DNA of 64,000 nucleotides from Brevibacillus_D fluminis_A (GCF_052072235.1 NZ_CM125436.1:3032001-3096000); one strand, 5' to 3'. Shown: positions 36,202 to 46,443, counted from the first letter of the stretch. Notes: generated by a model from the letters alone, not told the origin. Numbers and translations: made by a program.

Positions 36202-37806
36202 CTACGGGCGGGATGCCTCCTGCTGACGCAGCTCGATGCGGCGGATTTTGCCCGATGTCGTCTTGGGCAGCTCGGTGACGAACTCGATCTTGCGCGGATA
36301 TTTGTAAGGCGCCGTCAGCTCCTTCACATGATTTTGCAGCTCGGCTACCAACGCATCGGAGCCTGCATAGCCTTGCTTCAATACGACAAATGCCTTCACC
36401 ACATGGCCGCGCTCAGGATCGGGGCTCGCAACAGCTGCGCACTCCGCCACCGCGGAATGCTTCACCAGGGCATCTTCGACCTCGAACGGGCCGATCGTAT
36501 AGCCGCCGGAGATAATGATGTCATCTGAACGCCCTTCAAACCAAATATACCCATCCTCGTCCATTCGCCCCTGGTCGCCGGTTACGTACCAGTCACGGCG
36601 GAACGCGCGCGCGGTCCGTTCCGGATCATTGAGATACCCTTTGAAAAGCGCAACCATTTGACGATCGATTGCAATATCGCCGACCTCGCCATTTGGCACC
36701 GGATTTCCTTCATCATCGATGATGGCAACGTTCACAACCGGCGATGGTTTGCCCATCGATCCCGGACGCGGCTCCATCCCGACAAAAGTTCCGATCATCA
36801 ACGTATTTTCCGTCTGCCCGTAGCCGTCACGGACAGTGACATTGAACACGCGGCGGAACGTATCGATCACCTCGCGATTCAACGGCTCTCCTGCCGAAAC
36901 CGCTGAACGCAGCGCACGCAGCTTGTACGCGTCCAGATCCGTAACTTTTGCCATCATCCGATATTCGGTCGGTGTCGCGCAAAGCACAGAGATCGGATAG
37001 GTCCCGAGCAAATTCAAATACGTCTCCGGTGAAAACCGCCCTTTGTAGACAAATGCGGTCGCTCCTTTGCCAAGCGTGGAAATGAACGGACTCCACAGCC
37101 ATTTCGCCCATCCTGGGCCTGCTGTCGCCCACACGAGATCGTCCGCCTCGACGCCGAGCCAGTAGGTAGCGGCGACCGCCAAGTGGGCGGCTGGCCAGCC
37201 GTGCACGTGCATGACCCCCTTCGGGCCGCCTGTCGTCCCCGATGTATACGATAAAAACGCCAGCTCATCCGAACGCGTCTGCACATTCAGCGCAAGCTCT
37301 TCCGCTTCTTCCGCCAAATCGTCGAGCGCCAACCAGCCTTCCTTGGCCTCTCCCACGATCAGATAGTGGCGCAGCGTCGGGCAGTTGCCGCGCAGCTTGT
37401 CAACCTCATCTGCGATTCCGCCAAAGGCGATAACCGCTTTCGCTTCCGCATGATTGGCACGATATTCAATATCTTTTGCGCGCAGCATTTCCGAGCCTGG
37501 CAAAACCACGATGCCCAGCTTGACGAGCGCCAAATAAATCCCGTACGCCTCGATCCCGCGCGGAACGAGGACAATCGCTTTGTCGCCGTGGCCGATGCCG
37601 AGCGATGACAGCACGTTTGCGATCCGATTGGCATAGCCCGTAAGCCCTGCGTACGTCATGCTCTTGCTGCTCCCGTCTTCATTTACGACAAGCACTGCTG
37701 GCTTTTCAGGATGTGCGGCTGCAAACGCTTCCACTTGTGTAGTGAAATTATAATATTCTGGCATTTCGAAACGGAACTCTTCTCCATTTTGCTGTGATTG
37801 CATCAT
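36202..37806 (-). CDS. Acyl-CoA synthetase (AMP-forming, medium-chain/benzoate type)
   Basis: This 534-residue ligase activates a carboxylic acid with ATP and CoA. Core motifs are the P-loop-like LSYTSGTTGGPKGVMHVHGW, the DGYGQTEN motif, the hinge GRSDDIIISGGYTIGPFEVE and the catalytic Lys in KTTSGKIRRIEL. The order and the short N-terminus resemble the MACS/benzoate-CoA ligase branch. It could hand on acids made by nearby aldehyde dehydrogenases, but it is flanked by unrelated genes and has its own promoter region. The substrate cannot be named. Confidence 0.88.
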   Translation of the reverse strand: MMQSQQNGEEFRFEMPEYYNFTTQVEAFAAAHPEKPAVLVVNEDGSSKSMTYAGLTGYANRIANVLSSLGIGHGDKAIVLVPRGIEAYGIYLALVKLGIVVLPGSEMLRAKDIEYRANHAEAKAVIAFGGIADEVDKLRGNCPTLRHYLIVGEAKEGWLALDDLAEEAEELALNVQTRSDELAFLSYTSGTTGGPKGVMHVHGWPAAHLAVAATYWLGVEADDLVWATAGPGWAKWLWSPFISTLGKGATAFVYKGRFSPETYLNLLGTYPISVLCATPTEYRMMAKVTDLDAYKLRALRSAVSAGEPLNREVIDTFRRVFNVTVRDGYGQTENTLMIGTFVGMEPRPGSMGKPSPVVNVAIIDDEGNPVPNGEVGDIAIDRQMVALFKGYLNDPERTARAFRRDWYVTGDQGRMDEDGYIWFEGRSDDIIISGGYTIGPFEVEDALVKHSAVAECAAVASPDPERGHVVKAFVVLKQGYAGSDALVAELQNHVKELTAPYKYPRKIEFVTELPKTTSGKIRRIELRQQEASRP

Positions 37807-37934
37807 GATTTGCCATCCCCTTTCCGGGCACTACTTGTTTTTTTATAAGCATACCACGAAACCGTTGCACTTTTCACTACTTGCATCTTTGGCTATCTAT
37901 ATGGTAAAAGGGGCCGTTTTCCGTCCGCGCGAAG

Positions 37935-37961
37935 AAAAAAAATCAGGCCAAATGACCTGAT
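37935..37961 (-). terminator. Intrinsic terminator at the trpB stop
   Basis: ATCAGG/CCTGAT with a nine-base loop is followed on the minus strand by eight T. Confidence 0.75.
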
Positions 37962-39124
37962 CATTTTTTCAGCATCGCGAAGACTTGCTCCACGTCTTTG
38001 TCGCCACGCCCCGACAGGTTGACGATCAAGATTTGATCGGAAGACAGCGTCGGCGCCAGCTTGAGCGCGTACGCGACAGCGTGTGAGCTTTCCAGTGCCG
38101 GAATGATGCCCTCCGTCTTCGACAATACCTGGAAAGCTTCCAGCACTTCCTCGTTCGTTACCGTGTAATATTCCGCACGTCCGGATTCCTTCAAGTAACT
38201 GTGCTCGGGTCCGATACCCGGGTAATCCAGTCCAGCCGCAATGGAGTAGGTCGGCTGCGGGTTGCCGTTTTCATCGAGCAGCACCAAGCATTTGAACCCG
38301 TGCAATACCGCAGGAACGCCTTTTGTCAGCGCAGCAGCCTGGTCCGGTTCCACACCGATCAGCCGAACGCCCGGCTCGTCGATGTAATGCGCGAATGCCC
38401 CGATCGCGTTGCTTCCCCCGCCAGCACACGCGATGACCGCGTCAGGCAAGCGCCCTTCCTTTTCGAGGATTTGCCGCTTGGATTCCTCGCTGATGATCGC
38501 CTGGAAGTGCTTCACAATGGTTGGAAACGGATGCGGACCTACCGCAGACCCAAGCAGGTAAAACGTGTGTTTGTAATTTTCCACGAGATCGGCGAACGCT
38601 TCATCGACCGCATCTTTCAGACGGCCTTGCCCTTTGGCCACCGAAACCACTTTCGCCCCCAACAGCTCCATCCGGAACACGTTCAGGGCCTGGCGGCGAA
38701 TATCTTCCGCCCCCATGTAAATCGTGCAATCCATATCAAACATGGCGCAGGCGGTAGCGGTCGCGACACCGTGCTGTCCCGCTCCGGTTTCGGCGATCAC
38801 GCGCTTTGCCCCCATGCGTTTTGCCAATAAAATTTGGCCGATGACATTGTTGATTTTATGTGCGCCGGTATGGTTCAAATCTTCACGCTTCAAGTAAATT
38901 TTTGCCCCGCCCAGCTTTTTCGTCAAATTTTGTGCAAATGTCAGCGGATTTTCGCGGCCGACATACTCTTTCAAATAATAGCGGTATTCGGCATTGAATT
39001 CCGGATCATCCTTGTATTGCTCAAATTGGGCCGTCAGGTAATCAAGCACCTCTTGCAGCTCTGGCGGAACGAAACTCCCGCCAAATTGACCAAAATATCC
39101 ATCTTGAATCTCAACTCTACTCAT
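37961..39124 (-). CDS. trpB: Tryptophan synthase beta chain
   Basis: This 387-residue PLP enzyme makes tryptophan from indole and serine. The PLP lysine is K90 in LNHTGAHKINN; AETGAGQHGVATA, CAGGGSNAIGAFAHY and the C-terminal NLSGRGDKDV are all conserved, placing it with classical TrpB1. It is not beside trpA or other trp genes. A stand-alone trpB1 can be an indole-salvage enzyme or a remnant of a dispersed pathway. GAGGAGG precedes the ATG. No T-box or TRAP sites were seen in the 100 bp upstream. Confidence 0.93.
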   Translation of the reverse strand: MSRVEIQDGYFGQFGGSFVPPELQEVLDYLTAQFEQYKDDPEFNAEYRYYLKEYVGRENPLTFAQNLTKKLGGAKIYLKREDLNHTGAHKINNVIGQILLAKRMGAKRVIAETGAGQHGVATATACAMFDMDCTIYMGAEDIRRQALNVFRMELLGAKVVSVAKGQGRLKDAVDEAFADLVENYKHTFYLLGSAVGPHPFPTIVKHFQAIISEESKRQILEKEGRLPDAVIACAGGGSNAIGAFAHYIDEPGVRLIGVEPDQAAALTKGVPAVLHGFKCLVLLDENGNPQPTYSIAAGLDYPGIGPEHSYLKESGRAEYYTVTNEEVLEAFQVLSKTEGIIPALESSHAVAYALKLAPTLSSDQILIVNLSGRGDKDVEQVFAMLKK

Positions 39125-39225
39125 CTCGACATCCTCCTCAACTCTCTCAACCGAAATTGTCTTACTATTACAATAGTTAACCGATTTTCATTTCTTTTGT
39201 CAAGGTGCATGTCGAATCTCCTCTC

Positions 39226-39447
39226 TTACCTGCTGTTTCTTGCGGCGTTTCGCGCAAACATTTTTCCATAGTAGCTTTTTTGCAGCAGGTCGCGATACAG
39301 CGCGCGCTGCCACTCCGTCGTGCTGTCTGCTGTCCCCTCGCCACCCTGTGCTTGCGAATCGGCAGGAAGCATGTTGCACATGGTGAGAAACGTTTGTATT
39401 TCGTGTGGTGTTCCTTCGATCACAAGCTCGTTCCACGTTACTTTCAT
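39226..39447 (-). CDS. Small hypothetical protein
   Basis: This is a 73-residue frame with a good ribosome binding site (GGGGAGGA ten bases before ATG 39447), pointing toward trpB. It begins MKVTWNELVIEGTPHEIQTF, has an Ala/Gly/Gln-rich middle and ends in basic residues. I do not recognise the family. It is soluble-looking, with no signal or membrane segment. The remaining 39448-39658 holds a GC-rich hairpin but no other gene that I can support. Confidence 0.5.
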   Translation of the reverse strand: MKVTWNELVIEGTPHEIQTFLTMCNMLPADSQAQGGEGTADSTTEWQRALYRDLLQKSYYGKMFARNAARNSR

Positions 39448-39658
39448 TCCAAAAATCCTCCCCGGCTCTTTCGTTGGCGAGCGCCTATGTATTTTGGGTG
39501 CAACCTGCCATACGTACGATTATATGCCGGACGTGCTGAAAAATATGTCACTTGCTAGCATGCATCCAGCGGTTTTTTCTCGTCAATTTATGCATCCTGT
39601 GCACAGTGAAAAGAGCGGCCGTCTCCGGTCGCCCTTTCATCTGCTCTTCTCGTTTTGC

Positions 39659-41171
39659 TTACCTGCGCTTCTCGAACCATCCGCTCGGCGCCACATTCAG
39701 ATTGACATTGATCTGCTTGATTTCGAGATACTCGTCGAATCCGTACGTGCCAAGCTCACGGCCGATTCCGCTTTGCTTATAGCCGCCCCACGGCGCTTCG
39801 TTGTACGTTGGGTGGTAGGTGTTGATCCAGGTGATGCCCGCGCGGAGCTTTTTGATCACGCGATGGGCTTTGGCGACATCTGTCGTGAAGACCGCGCCTG
39901 CCAGGCCGAAACGCGTGCCGTTGGCCAGCTCAATCGCTTCCTCCTCCGTGCGGAACGTTTGGATCGCCAATACAGGGCCAAAAATTTCTTCCTGAATGAT
40001 TTTCATGTCGGGCTTGGTGTCGGTGAAAATGGTCGGCGCCACGAAGAAGCCTTTGTCCCGACCGTTATCCATCAGGCGATGGCCGCCGCACAGCAATGTC
40101 GCGCCTTCTTTTTTGCCTTCTTCAATATAATAGAGAACCCGGTTCATATGCTCTTCTGAAATCAGCGGGCCCATCTCGGTTCCTTCGTCCGTCCCGTCCC
40201 CTACGACGATCTGTTGGGCGCGGGCAGTCAGCTCCGCGACGAATCGCTCGTCAGATGCTCTCCTCAAGCAGGAGGCGGGAACCGGCGGAGCATACCTCGC
40301 CCTGGTTGGCAAAGATCGCATACAACGCGAAATCTACGGCTGTCTCGAAATCAGCATCGGCGAACACGATGTTTGGCGATTTTCCGCCCAGCTCGAGTCC
40401 GACTTTTTTGATCGTTTCCGCGGCCGCTTTCATGATGCGGATACCGGTATCCGTTCCGCCCGTGAAGGCGATCTTGTCCACCAGCGGGCTCTCGGACAGC
40501 TCTGCCCCGACCGTCTCCCCTGCACCGAGCACCAGATTGATCACCCCCGGCGGGAAGCCGACTTCATCGATGATCTCGAACAGTCGGATCAAAGACAGCG
40601 GCGTCTGCTCGGCGGGCTTGATGACGACGGTGCAGCCTGCTGCAATCGCCGGCGCGATTTTTTGCGTCGCCATGACGAGCGGGTAGTTCCACGGGATGAT
40701 CTGTCCGACGACGCCGATCGGCTCGCGCACCACCATCGCCTGCATATCGTCCGGCACATCGTACGTCGTGCCGTGCGGCTTGGTGCACAGACCGGCAAAA
40801 TAACGGAACTGGTTCACCGCATCGGCGACATCGTAGCGGGATTCGCGCAGCGGCTTGCCGTTGTTCAATGTATCGAGCGAAGCGAATTCTTCCACACGCG
40901 CTTCGAGCGCATCCGCCACCTTGTTCAAGAGAGCGGCGCGATCGCGGGCTTTGCTATCCTGCCAGCCATCTTTGTCGAATGCGCGTCTCGCTGCCAAGAT
41001 CGCTTTTTTCGCGTCTTCACGTGTCCCTTCCGTCACGACGCCGATGATTTCGCCGTTCGCCGGATTGATCACATTGCGGGTCTCCTCGCTTTCGCTCGTC
41101 ACCCATTTTCCATCGATATACATTCTTTGCACCGTATTCAAATCCGTCAAAAATGCTTTCGCTTGCAGCAT
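39659..41171 (-). pseudogene. Betaine-aldehyde-type aldehyde dehydrogenase, frameshifted
   Basis: Two pieces form one ALDH. The N-terminal part (41171 to a stop at 40251-40253) ends SRLLLEESI, just after the catalytic Cys (FANQGEVCSAGSR). The C-terminal part continues as DERFVAELTARAQQ in another frame to 39659. In GbsA-like enzymes the junction reads I-H-D, so loss of two bases from a CAT codon explains it. Both halves are otherwise fully conserved (FTGGTDTG, ELGGKSPNIVF, EEIFGPVL, PWGGYKQSGIG), so the lesion is recent or a sequencing error. It follows an iron alcohol dehydrogenase, a permease and an unknown gene on the same strand. Confidence 0.85.
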
Positions 41172-41180
41172 GCAAACACC

Positions 41181-41744
41181 TCACTTGATCGTTTGTTTGA
41201 TTTTTTGGGCCAATCGCTTGACCAAACGCATCGTATCGTCCATTTCTTGCTGCTTGGGCTTGCGCGCATACCGCACGGGCGGAAACAAGATCCAGATGAA
41301 ATCGCCGTAATTCGGCTTCATCTCCACATGCCAGCGCCGCTCCTCGCGGGAGTAACGCAGCTCGATCGCCTCATAATCGATCGCATTGCACAGCGCCAAA
41401 ATCTCTTGATCCCGATTGAGTCGCTGCAGCAATGCGGAATCTTGCCTGGAGACGAACTGTGCGACCCGGCTGCCCATTTTTCCTGAATACTTACATTTTA
41501 TCACAACATCCGATTGGACAGAATCATCGGGAAGCGACCATTTCCATGTATACACATAGACGCGCCCCATCCACTTGTTGATGATCCGGTAGCTTGCTTC
41601 CAGGCCGTCTACCCCAAGCTTTTTACCATCCAGCTGAATGCGATTATGCGAGGCCGCATCGATGGGAGCGAATGGCTCGAAATCGGTTGCGACGGAGCGC
41701 AGCACCTTGAATGCGCGCTGATCGATGACAGTATACAGTCCCAT
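41181..41744 (-). CDS. Hypothetical protein
   Basis: This 187-residue protein is soluble, with mixed charge and many aromatic residues (INKWMGRVYVYTWKWSLP, FIWILFPPVRYARKPKQ). I do not recognise its family. The start follows GGTGGGGGAG. It sits between the APC permease and the damaged aldehyde dehydrogenase with gaps of 36 and 9 bp, so it is probably co-transcribed with them. Nothing in it points to a catalytic mechanism. Confidence 0.7.
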   Translation of the reverse strand: MGLYTVIDQRAFKVLRSVATDFEPFAPIDAASHNRIQLDGKKLGVDGLEASYRIINKWMGRVYVYTWKWSLPDDSVQSDVVIKCKYSGKMGSRVAQFVSRQDSALLQRLNRDQEILALCNAIDYEAIELRYSREERRWHVEMKPNYGDFIWILFPPVRYARKPKQQEMDDTMRLVKRLAQKIKQTIK

Positions 41745-41780
41745 GCTCCCCCACCTTTTCGTTTCATGCGGACAACCCCG

Positions 41781-43190
41781 CTACTTTTCCTCGGCGATGC
41801 CAAGCTCGCTGTCCAACTCGCTGCGCTTGCGGATTCCTTCGTAAATTTTTTCTAATGGCACGGGTTCAAACAGTTTTTGACCGGTCATTTTCAAATACAC
41901 GATACCAAAAATCAGGATGGCCGCGATCACATAAAGGGAAATGGTCAATACGGTCGGGTCCTGGTACTGTGTATAGATCATGTACATGCAGGCAACGATG
42001 CCGATAATTTGCGGGAGCGGATACAGCGGCGTCTTGAACGGACGCACGGCTTTCGGATATTTGACGCGCAGCACGATGACGTCGATCTGCGTGATCATGT
42101 AGGACATCAGCCAGGTCCCGCAGGCAACCGCGATCATGGTCGTCACGAAATCAATGTTGGCGTTATTGATTACCGCATAGACGAGCACGATCAAAATCAA
42201 AGCGACGACAAAGAAAATACCATACCACGGTGTCCGGGTTTTCGGATGCAGCCAGGAAAACATTTTCGGCAGCAGCCCTTCTTTTGACAAACCGTACAGC
42301 ATGCGCGGAACCGCGACCAAATATGTGTCACATGTCGTGACCGCAGCCAAGATCGAGACGATGCTCATGATGACCAAGCCCGGTTTGCCCAGCATGGCGG
42401 CTGCGCCGTCCACATGCGGGATCGTCGACGCAGCGAGCTTGTCCAACGAAATGTACTTGGTGACACCCAGCCCGAAAAACAGGTCGACCAGCCAGATGGT
42501 GAAGCAGCCGAACAGCATGGCGAACGGGATCGTTTTTCCCGGATTTTTCACCTCTTCGGCAAGCGGCGCGACGAATTCCATCCCGATGAACAGCCAGATC
42601 GCAAGCCCGAGCGTCCCTGCTTGCTCCTGCCACGACAAGGCGGAGAATGGCGGCTGCACAGCCAACGGCTCTTGGGTCCCGATCCCGAACACGCCGCACA
42701 GCCCGAGTAGGCCGAGGAGCGCCATCATGCTGATGGCCAGCACTGACTGGACTTTACCGAACACCTCGACCCCCATCATGTTGACAATGACGAGAAAGAC
42801 CAGGATGACGGCGACGCATAGATACCAAGGGACACCGATCAGCGCTTCCAGCGACTGACCGCCGACGATCATGTTCGTACCGCCGTCCGTGCCGACCAGC
42901 ACGATGTAGCCCGCCAATACGGCAAACAGCGCAGGCAGCTTGCCCAATGCCGGAAGCGTATATTCACCAACCATGCCTGCGCCGGGAATCATGGCTGCCA
43001 TCTCGGAATACGACAGCGCCACACATAAAATGACGATCAATGCGCCGAATGCAACGATGCTGTATGCAGGACCGCTCACGCCGTATCCATTGCCCAAGGC
43101 AACCATCGCTGTCCCTGAAACGACGAGTCCAACCGAGGCGGAATATGCTGCCCAAAACCCTAATGTCCGATTTAATTTCAGATCACTCAT
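41781..43190 (-). CDS. APC superfamily amino acid/amine permease
   Basis: This 469-residue protein has about twelve membrane segments and the APC opening (NRTLGFWAAYSASVGLVVSG) with the unwound-helix glycine motif. GMEFVAPLAEEVKNPGKTIP and VAVPRMLYGLSKEGLLPKMF are standard landmarks. It lies 30 bp downstream of the iron alcohol dehydrogenase. The neighbours (alcohol and aldehyde dehydrogenases) suggest uptake of an amine, amino alcohol or amino acid that is then oxidised. The exact substrate is not readable. Confidence 0.87.
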   Translation of the reverse strand: MSDLKLNRTLGFWAAYSASVGLVVSGTAMVALGNGYGVSGPAYSIVAFGALIVILCVALSYSEMAAMIPGAGMVGEYTLPALGKLPALFAVLAGYIVLVGTDGGTNMIVGGQSLEALIGVPWYLCVAVILVFLVIVNMMGVEVFGKVQSVLAISMMALLGLLGLCGVFGIGTQEPLAVQPPFSALSWQEQAGTLGLAIWLFIGMEFVAPLAEEVKNPGKTIPFAMLFGCFTIWLVDLFFGLGVTKYISLDKLAASTIPHVDGAAAMLGKPGLVIMSIVSILAAVTTCDTYLVAVPRMLYGLSKEGLLPKMFSWLHPKTRTPWYGIFFVVALILIVLVYAVINNANIDFVTTMIAVACGTWLMSYMITQIDVIVLRVKYPKAVRPFKTPLYPLPQIIGIVACMYMIYTQYQDPTVLTISLYVIAAILIFGIVYLKMTGQKLFEPVPLEKIYEGIRKRSELDSELGIAEEK

Positions 43191-43220
43191 ATATGCACCT
43201 ATCCCTTGTGTACGTCAGAA

Positions 43221-44381
43221 TTATCCTTCAAAAGCAGTGTGGAATAATTTCAAATAGTCCTCCATTGTGGCAGGGCGCGGATTGCTTGGCGCCGATACGT
43301 TTTTGGTAGCCGCTTCCGCCAAGTAGCGGAAATCTTCCGGATTTACATTGCCCAGCTCTTTCATTTTGGGAATGCGGACGGCTTGCGCCAGGTCTTTGAG
43401 CAGCTGAACGCCTTCCTGTGCGACCTCTTCATCCGTGCGGCCATTCCGTTTGGCCCCCAGCTTTTCAGCGACAACGGCGTGTTTGCGCGGGTCTGCCGGA
43501 ATGTTGTATTCAAACACATACGGGAGAAGCATCGAATTGGCGACGCCATGCGGAGTATCGTACAACCCGCCGAGCGCTTCCGCCATGCAATGGACACCGC
43601 CTACATCGGAGTTGCCGAACGCGATGCCCGCAATCAGGCTGCCAGCCAACATGTTGCGCCGCGCTTCCAGATTGCCGCCATCTGCTACAGCAAGCGGCAA
43701 ATTTTCTACGATCAAATCGATTGCATACAGGGCGAGCGCATCGGTGATCGGTTCGGAAATGTTGCACGTATACGCCTCAATCGCATGTGTCAACGCATCC
43801 ATCCCGGTGGAAGCGGTTACATGTGCAGGCAGCGTAACCGTCAGCTCCGGATCAAGCAGAGCGATTTTTGGTGCGACTTTCGCGTCGAGTATGTTCATTT
43901 TTAACTTGGTGTTCGTATCGGTGATCACGGAGAAAAAGGTGATCTCGCTGCCAGTACCCGCTGTGGTCGGGATGCAGATCAGCGGCGTGATCGGTTTCTC
44001 CAGCACATTCAAGCCATACCAGTCCTTGATTTCACCGCCATGCGTCAAAAGCGTTCCGACCGCTTTGGCCGTATCCATCGAGCTGCCTCCACCCAAGCCG
44101 ATCAGCACGTCTACCTCTGCGTCTTTGGCCAATTGGTACGCATTCATGCAATCGACATCACGCGGATTCGGTTTCACTTGATCGTACACGGTGTACGCGA
44201 TCCCACCAGCCTCCAGAACGCCTGTCACGATGTCGAGAATGCCTGACTTGACGATGCCCTGATCGGTTACCAGCAACGCTTTTTTCCCTCCCAGCTCCAA
44301 AACGCGCTGTGCCAGCTCTTTCACTTTTCCATTTCCAAATTCGATTCGTGTCGGCAGTTGAAAAAGAAAGTCCCAAATCAC
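43221..44381 (-). CDS. Iron-containing alcohol dehydrogenase
   Basis: This 386-residue group III alcohol dehydrogenase shows the NAD site (IGLGGGSSMDTAKAVG), PTTAGTGSE, and metal ligands in TGMDALTHAIEAY (Asp, His) and HCMAEALGGLYDTPHGVANS (two His). The start is GTG 44381 with AGGAGG upstream. It leads an apparent operon with the APC permease, the unknown gene and the broken betaine-aldehyde-type ALDH. Conversion of an alcohol through aldehyde to acid is the obvious reading; choline-like amino alcohols are one possibility given the ALDH type. Confidence 0.9.
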   Translation of the reverse strand: MIWDFLFQLPTRIEFGNGKVKELAQRVLELGGKKALLVTDQGIVKSGILDIVTGVLEAGGIAYTVYDQVKPNPRDVDCMNAYQLAKDAEVDVLIGLGGGSSMDTAKAVGTLLTHGGEIKDWYGLNVLEKPITPLICIPTTAGTGSEITFFSVITDTNTKLKMNILDAKVAPKIALLDPELTVTLPAHVTASTGMDALTHAIEAYTCNISEPITDALALYAIDLIVENLPLAVADGGNLEARRNMLAGSLIAGIAFGNSDVGGVHCMAEALGGLYDTPHGVANSMLLPYVFEYNIPADPRKHAVVAEKLGAKRNGRTDEEVAQEGVQLLKDLAQAVRIPKMKELGNVNPEDFRYLAEAATKNVSAPSNPRPATMEDYLKLFHTAFEG

Positions 44382-44546
44382 CTGTTGCTCAACCTCCTAG
44401 TGTGTATGGTGAGAGTATGTTTTGATCGTACACCAATTGTTTTCCTTTGTTCATTTTACAAAGTGTAAGAAGTATCGACAAAATATTCGTTCATATTGTA
44501 AGATTCCAAATTTTCTCCGACTGATCCTCGCTGCTTGATCCATAAA

Positions 44547-44573
44547 AGAAAAAGGAGGAAGCTTCGCCTCCCC
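44547..44573 (-). terminator. Intrinsic terminator after the 44584-45363 gene
   Basis: GGGAGGCGAAGCTTCCTCC folds into a short stem followed on the minus strand by TTTTTCTTTT. Confidence 0.65.
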
Positions 44574-44583
44574 CTTGCTTTCG

Positions 44584-45363
44584 TTATTTTTTTCCGACTG
44601 AATTGGGTTCATATTGATTCTTGCCGCCCGATTGCGGCTCGGACGACGGGTCTTCGCGCACGATTTTGCCTGCTGCATCATACAGGCGCCGTTTCTCATA
44701 ACGATAGACGCTGCCGTCTGTCATGTACAAGGTCAGGACGTCGGTTTTGTCATCGTACGTGACGGATTCAAGCTTCAGGCTGCCAAGCGCAATCCGGTTC
44801 AGGCCCTCTCCCGCGCTGTAACGATAGAGCAGCTTGTCATCGCCGCGTTTCACCATGATGTACAGGTATTCCAAATACGGCGAGAAATCCACTTGCTCGA
44901 CCTTGGTCTCTTTCCCGGACCAGCGCTGGATCATCACCGGTTCCTGTGTCTCGGTGCCAGCGCCGTGCACTTGAAGCAGGTATGCCCGCAACGAGTTGTC
45001 TTGGGCGAAAAACAGGAGCGAGGTATTTCCCAGCCATTGGAAATGAGGAATCTCCTCCGCCTGCTTGCTGTAGACGATCCCCTGCTCATCCGCGACGACG
45101 AACGTCCCGTCATTTTGCACATAGGCCAAGTGCTTGCCGTCCGGGCTGTACGCGGACACAGTCGCTTCTTTTGGAATGAGGATCGTTTTCGCCGGTTCCT
45201 GATTTCCCTGGTTGTTGCCACTCGCGGAAATGGAGGACGGCTGCAAAAATTGATCCATTCCATATAGTCCGCCAATTTGCACGAGCGAAAGAACCAGGAA
45301 GATTGTGATCCATTTGTTCAAACGCGTTTGTTTTCGTTTCTTTCGATCTGATCGTCTCATCAT
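44584..45363 (-). CDS. Membrane-anchored protein with beta-propeller-like repeats
   Basis: This 259-residue protein has a basic N-terminus, one membrane segment (about 18-36) and an outside domain with PD40/TolB-like blades, for example SAYSPDGKHLAYVQNDGTFV and FSPYLEYLYIMVKRGDD. No catalytic residues are evident. It overlaps the phosphodiester glycosidase gene by four bases (ATGA), so the two are coupled and may work together at the cell surface. I do not know a named family for it. Confidence 0.7.
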   Translation of the reverse strand: MMRRSDRKKRKQTRLNKWITIFLVLSLVQIGGLYGMDQFLQPSSISASGNNQGNQEPAKTILIPKEATVSAYSPDGKHLAYVQNDGTFVVADEQGIVYSKQAEEIPHFQWLGNTSLLFFAQDNSLRAYLLQVHGAGTETQEPVMIQRWSGKETKVEQVDFSPYLEYLYIMVKRGDDKLLYRYSAGEGLNRIALGSLKLESVTYDDKTDVLTLYMTDGSVYRYEKRRLYDAAGKIVREDPSSEPQSGGKNQYEPNSVGKK

Positions 45364-46325
45364 TGTTTTTTCACACCATCGACTAGGAAGCTGGTTGCAA
45401 CATAGCGCTCACCCAACGGATTGGATGGCGGCACCAGAAACTTCCCTTGATAATAAAGCTCTGTGCTGTATCCGCCGTCGAGATTGGCGGCAATGACGGC
45501 TCCTTGTTCCAGCATGATGTTTTGAATGTCCAAGAGCGTGGCACCAATTCCGTTGTTGCCGCGCCCGGAGATGGCGAGCAGCAAAATCGCCCCGTCCTCG
45601 CGCTGTCCAATCGCCGTACGCGGCGCGATCCCCCACGATCCGGACGATTCTTTCAAGTAAGGCTTCCCGTCCTTGACCAGCTCGGGCCCGAATGAAATCG
45701 CATCCTTGATTCCCATCCGTTCAAGCTCGTCATACGTATATTTACCGACGACGAGGGCTCCCTTGCTCGTCATGCCGATCACCGGCTGGAGCGCCTTCTT
45801 GTCCCCGCTCACATACGAACCGCGGGAAATGGTCAAGCCCATCGGAATCCCGCCGGTGCCCAATCCTTCTTTATCAAAAAATCCGCCTGCGTTCACGCCT
45901 GCCACCGCATTGGCGTCCTTCACCATCTCACTGACGGTCTGTCCGACGTGATTCAAATGCTTCGTTACACCCACATGAACGCGCTTCGGGTCTTTTACAA
46001 CCAGCATCGTCCCGGTAAATTTTGCCGTTTTGATCGGGATCTCTTCAATCCCTTCATCGCTTATATCAGAAAAATTGCCTGCTGTATCGGTTCCGCGATC
46101 CATCTGGTCGAGTCCGACCGGCTGGTATTTGGCCAGCGTCTCCTTGGAGAAGAAAGGAGTGATCACGAACGGATGGCGACTTGTCAGCACCATTCCAACA
46201 ATCGTGCTTCGGATATTTTCAAACGGCCCGTATAAGCTGATAGCCGCTGTCGACAACACAAAATAGAGGCCGAAACAGCAAGTCGCGAATAGGAGACGTT
46301 TTATCATTTGCCATTTTGTTCTCAT
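45360..46325 (-). CDS. Phosphodiester glycosidase (NAGPA) family protein
   Basis: This 321-residue protein has an N-terminal membrane segment (about 9-30) and a NAGPA domain: VNAGGFFDKEGLGTGGIPMGL, the RTAIGQREDGAILLLAISGR strand and the late AANLDGGYSTELYYQGKF. The human NAGPA removes GlcNAc from phosphate diesters; bacterial ones are linked to wall teichoic acid or exopolysaccharide processing. Its start follows GAGGA, and it overlaps the following gene. Both probably act on the outer face of the membrane. Confidence 0.87.
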   Translation of the reverse strand: MRTKWQMIKRLLFATCCFGLYFVLSTAAISLYGPFENIRSTIVGMVLTSRHPFVITPFFSKETLAKYQPVGLDQMDRGTDTAGNFSDISDEGIEEIPIKTAKFTGTMLVVKDPKRVHVGVTKHLNHVGQTVSEMVKDANAVAGVNAGGFFDKEGLGTGGIPMGLTISRGSYVSGDKKALQPVIGMTSKGALVVGKYTYDELERMGIKDAISFGPELVKDGKPYLKESSGSWGIAPRTAIGQREDGAILLLAISGRGNNGIGATLLDIQNIMLEQGAVIAANLDGGYSTELYYQGKFLVPPSNPLGERYVATSFLVDGVKKQ

Positions 46326-46443
46326 CTGTCGAAAATCCTCGCTTTACGTAATAGGGTCCGATAGTAGTATAGAACAGGTTTGTTGCAATTTCTATGGGAA
46401 AGCTTGCAAGTCACAAAAAATACAGAAGTTTGTAACGGAATCA

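Noticed and set aside
39600..39655. GC-rich hairpin after the damaged ALDH gene as a terminator
   Set aside because: The outer stem AAGAGC/GCTCTT is short and the T-run weak, so it was not listed as a feature.
40251..40253. TGA between the two ALDH halves as a selenocysteine codon
   Set aside because: Homology continues in another frame after the stop, so it is a frameshift, and no SECIS-like hairpin is seen.
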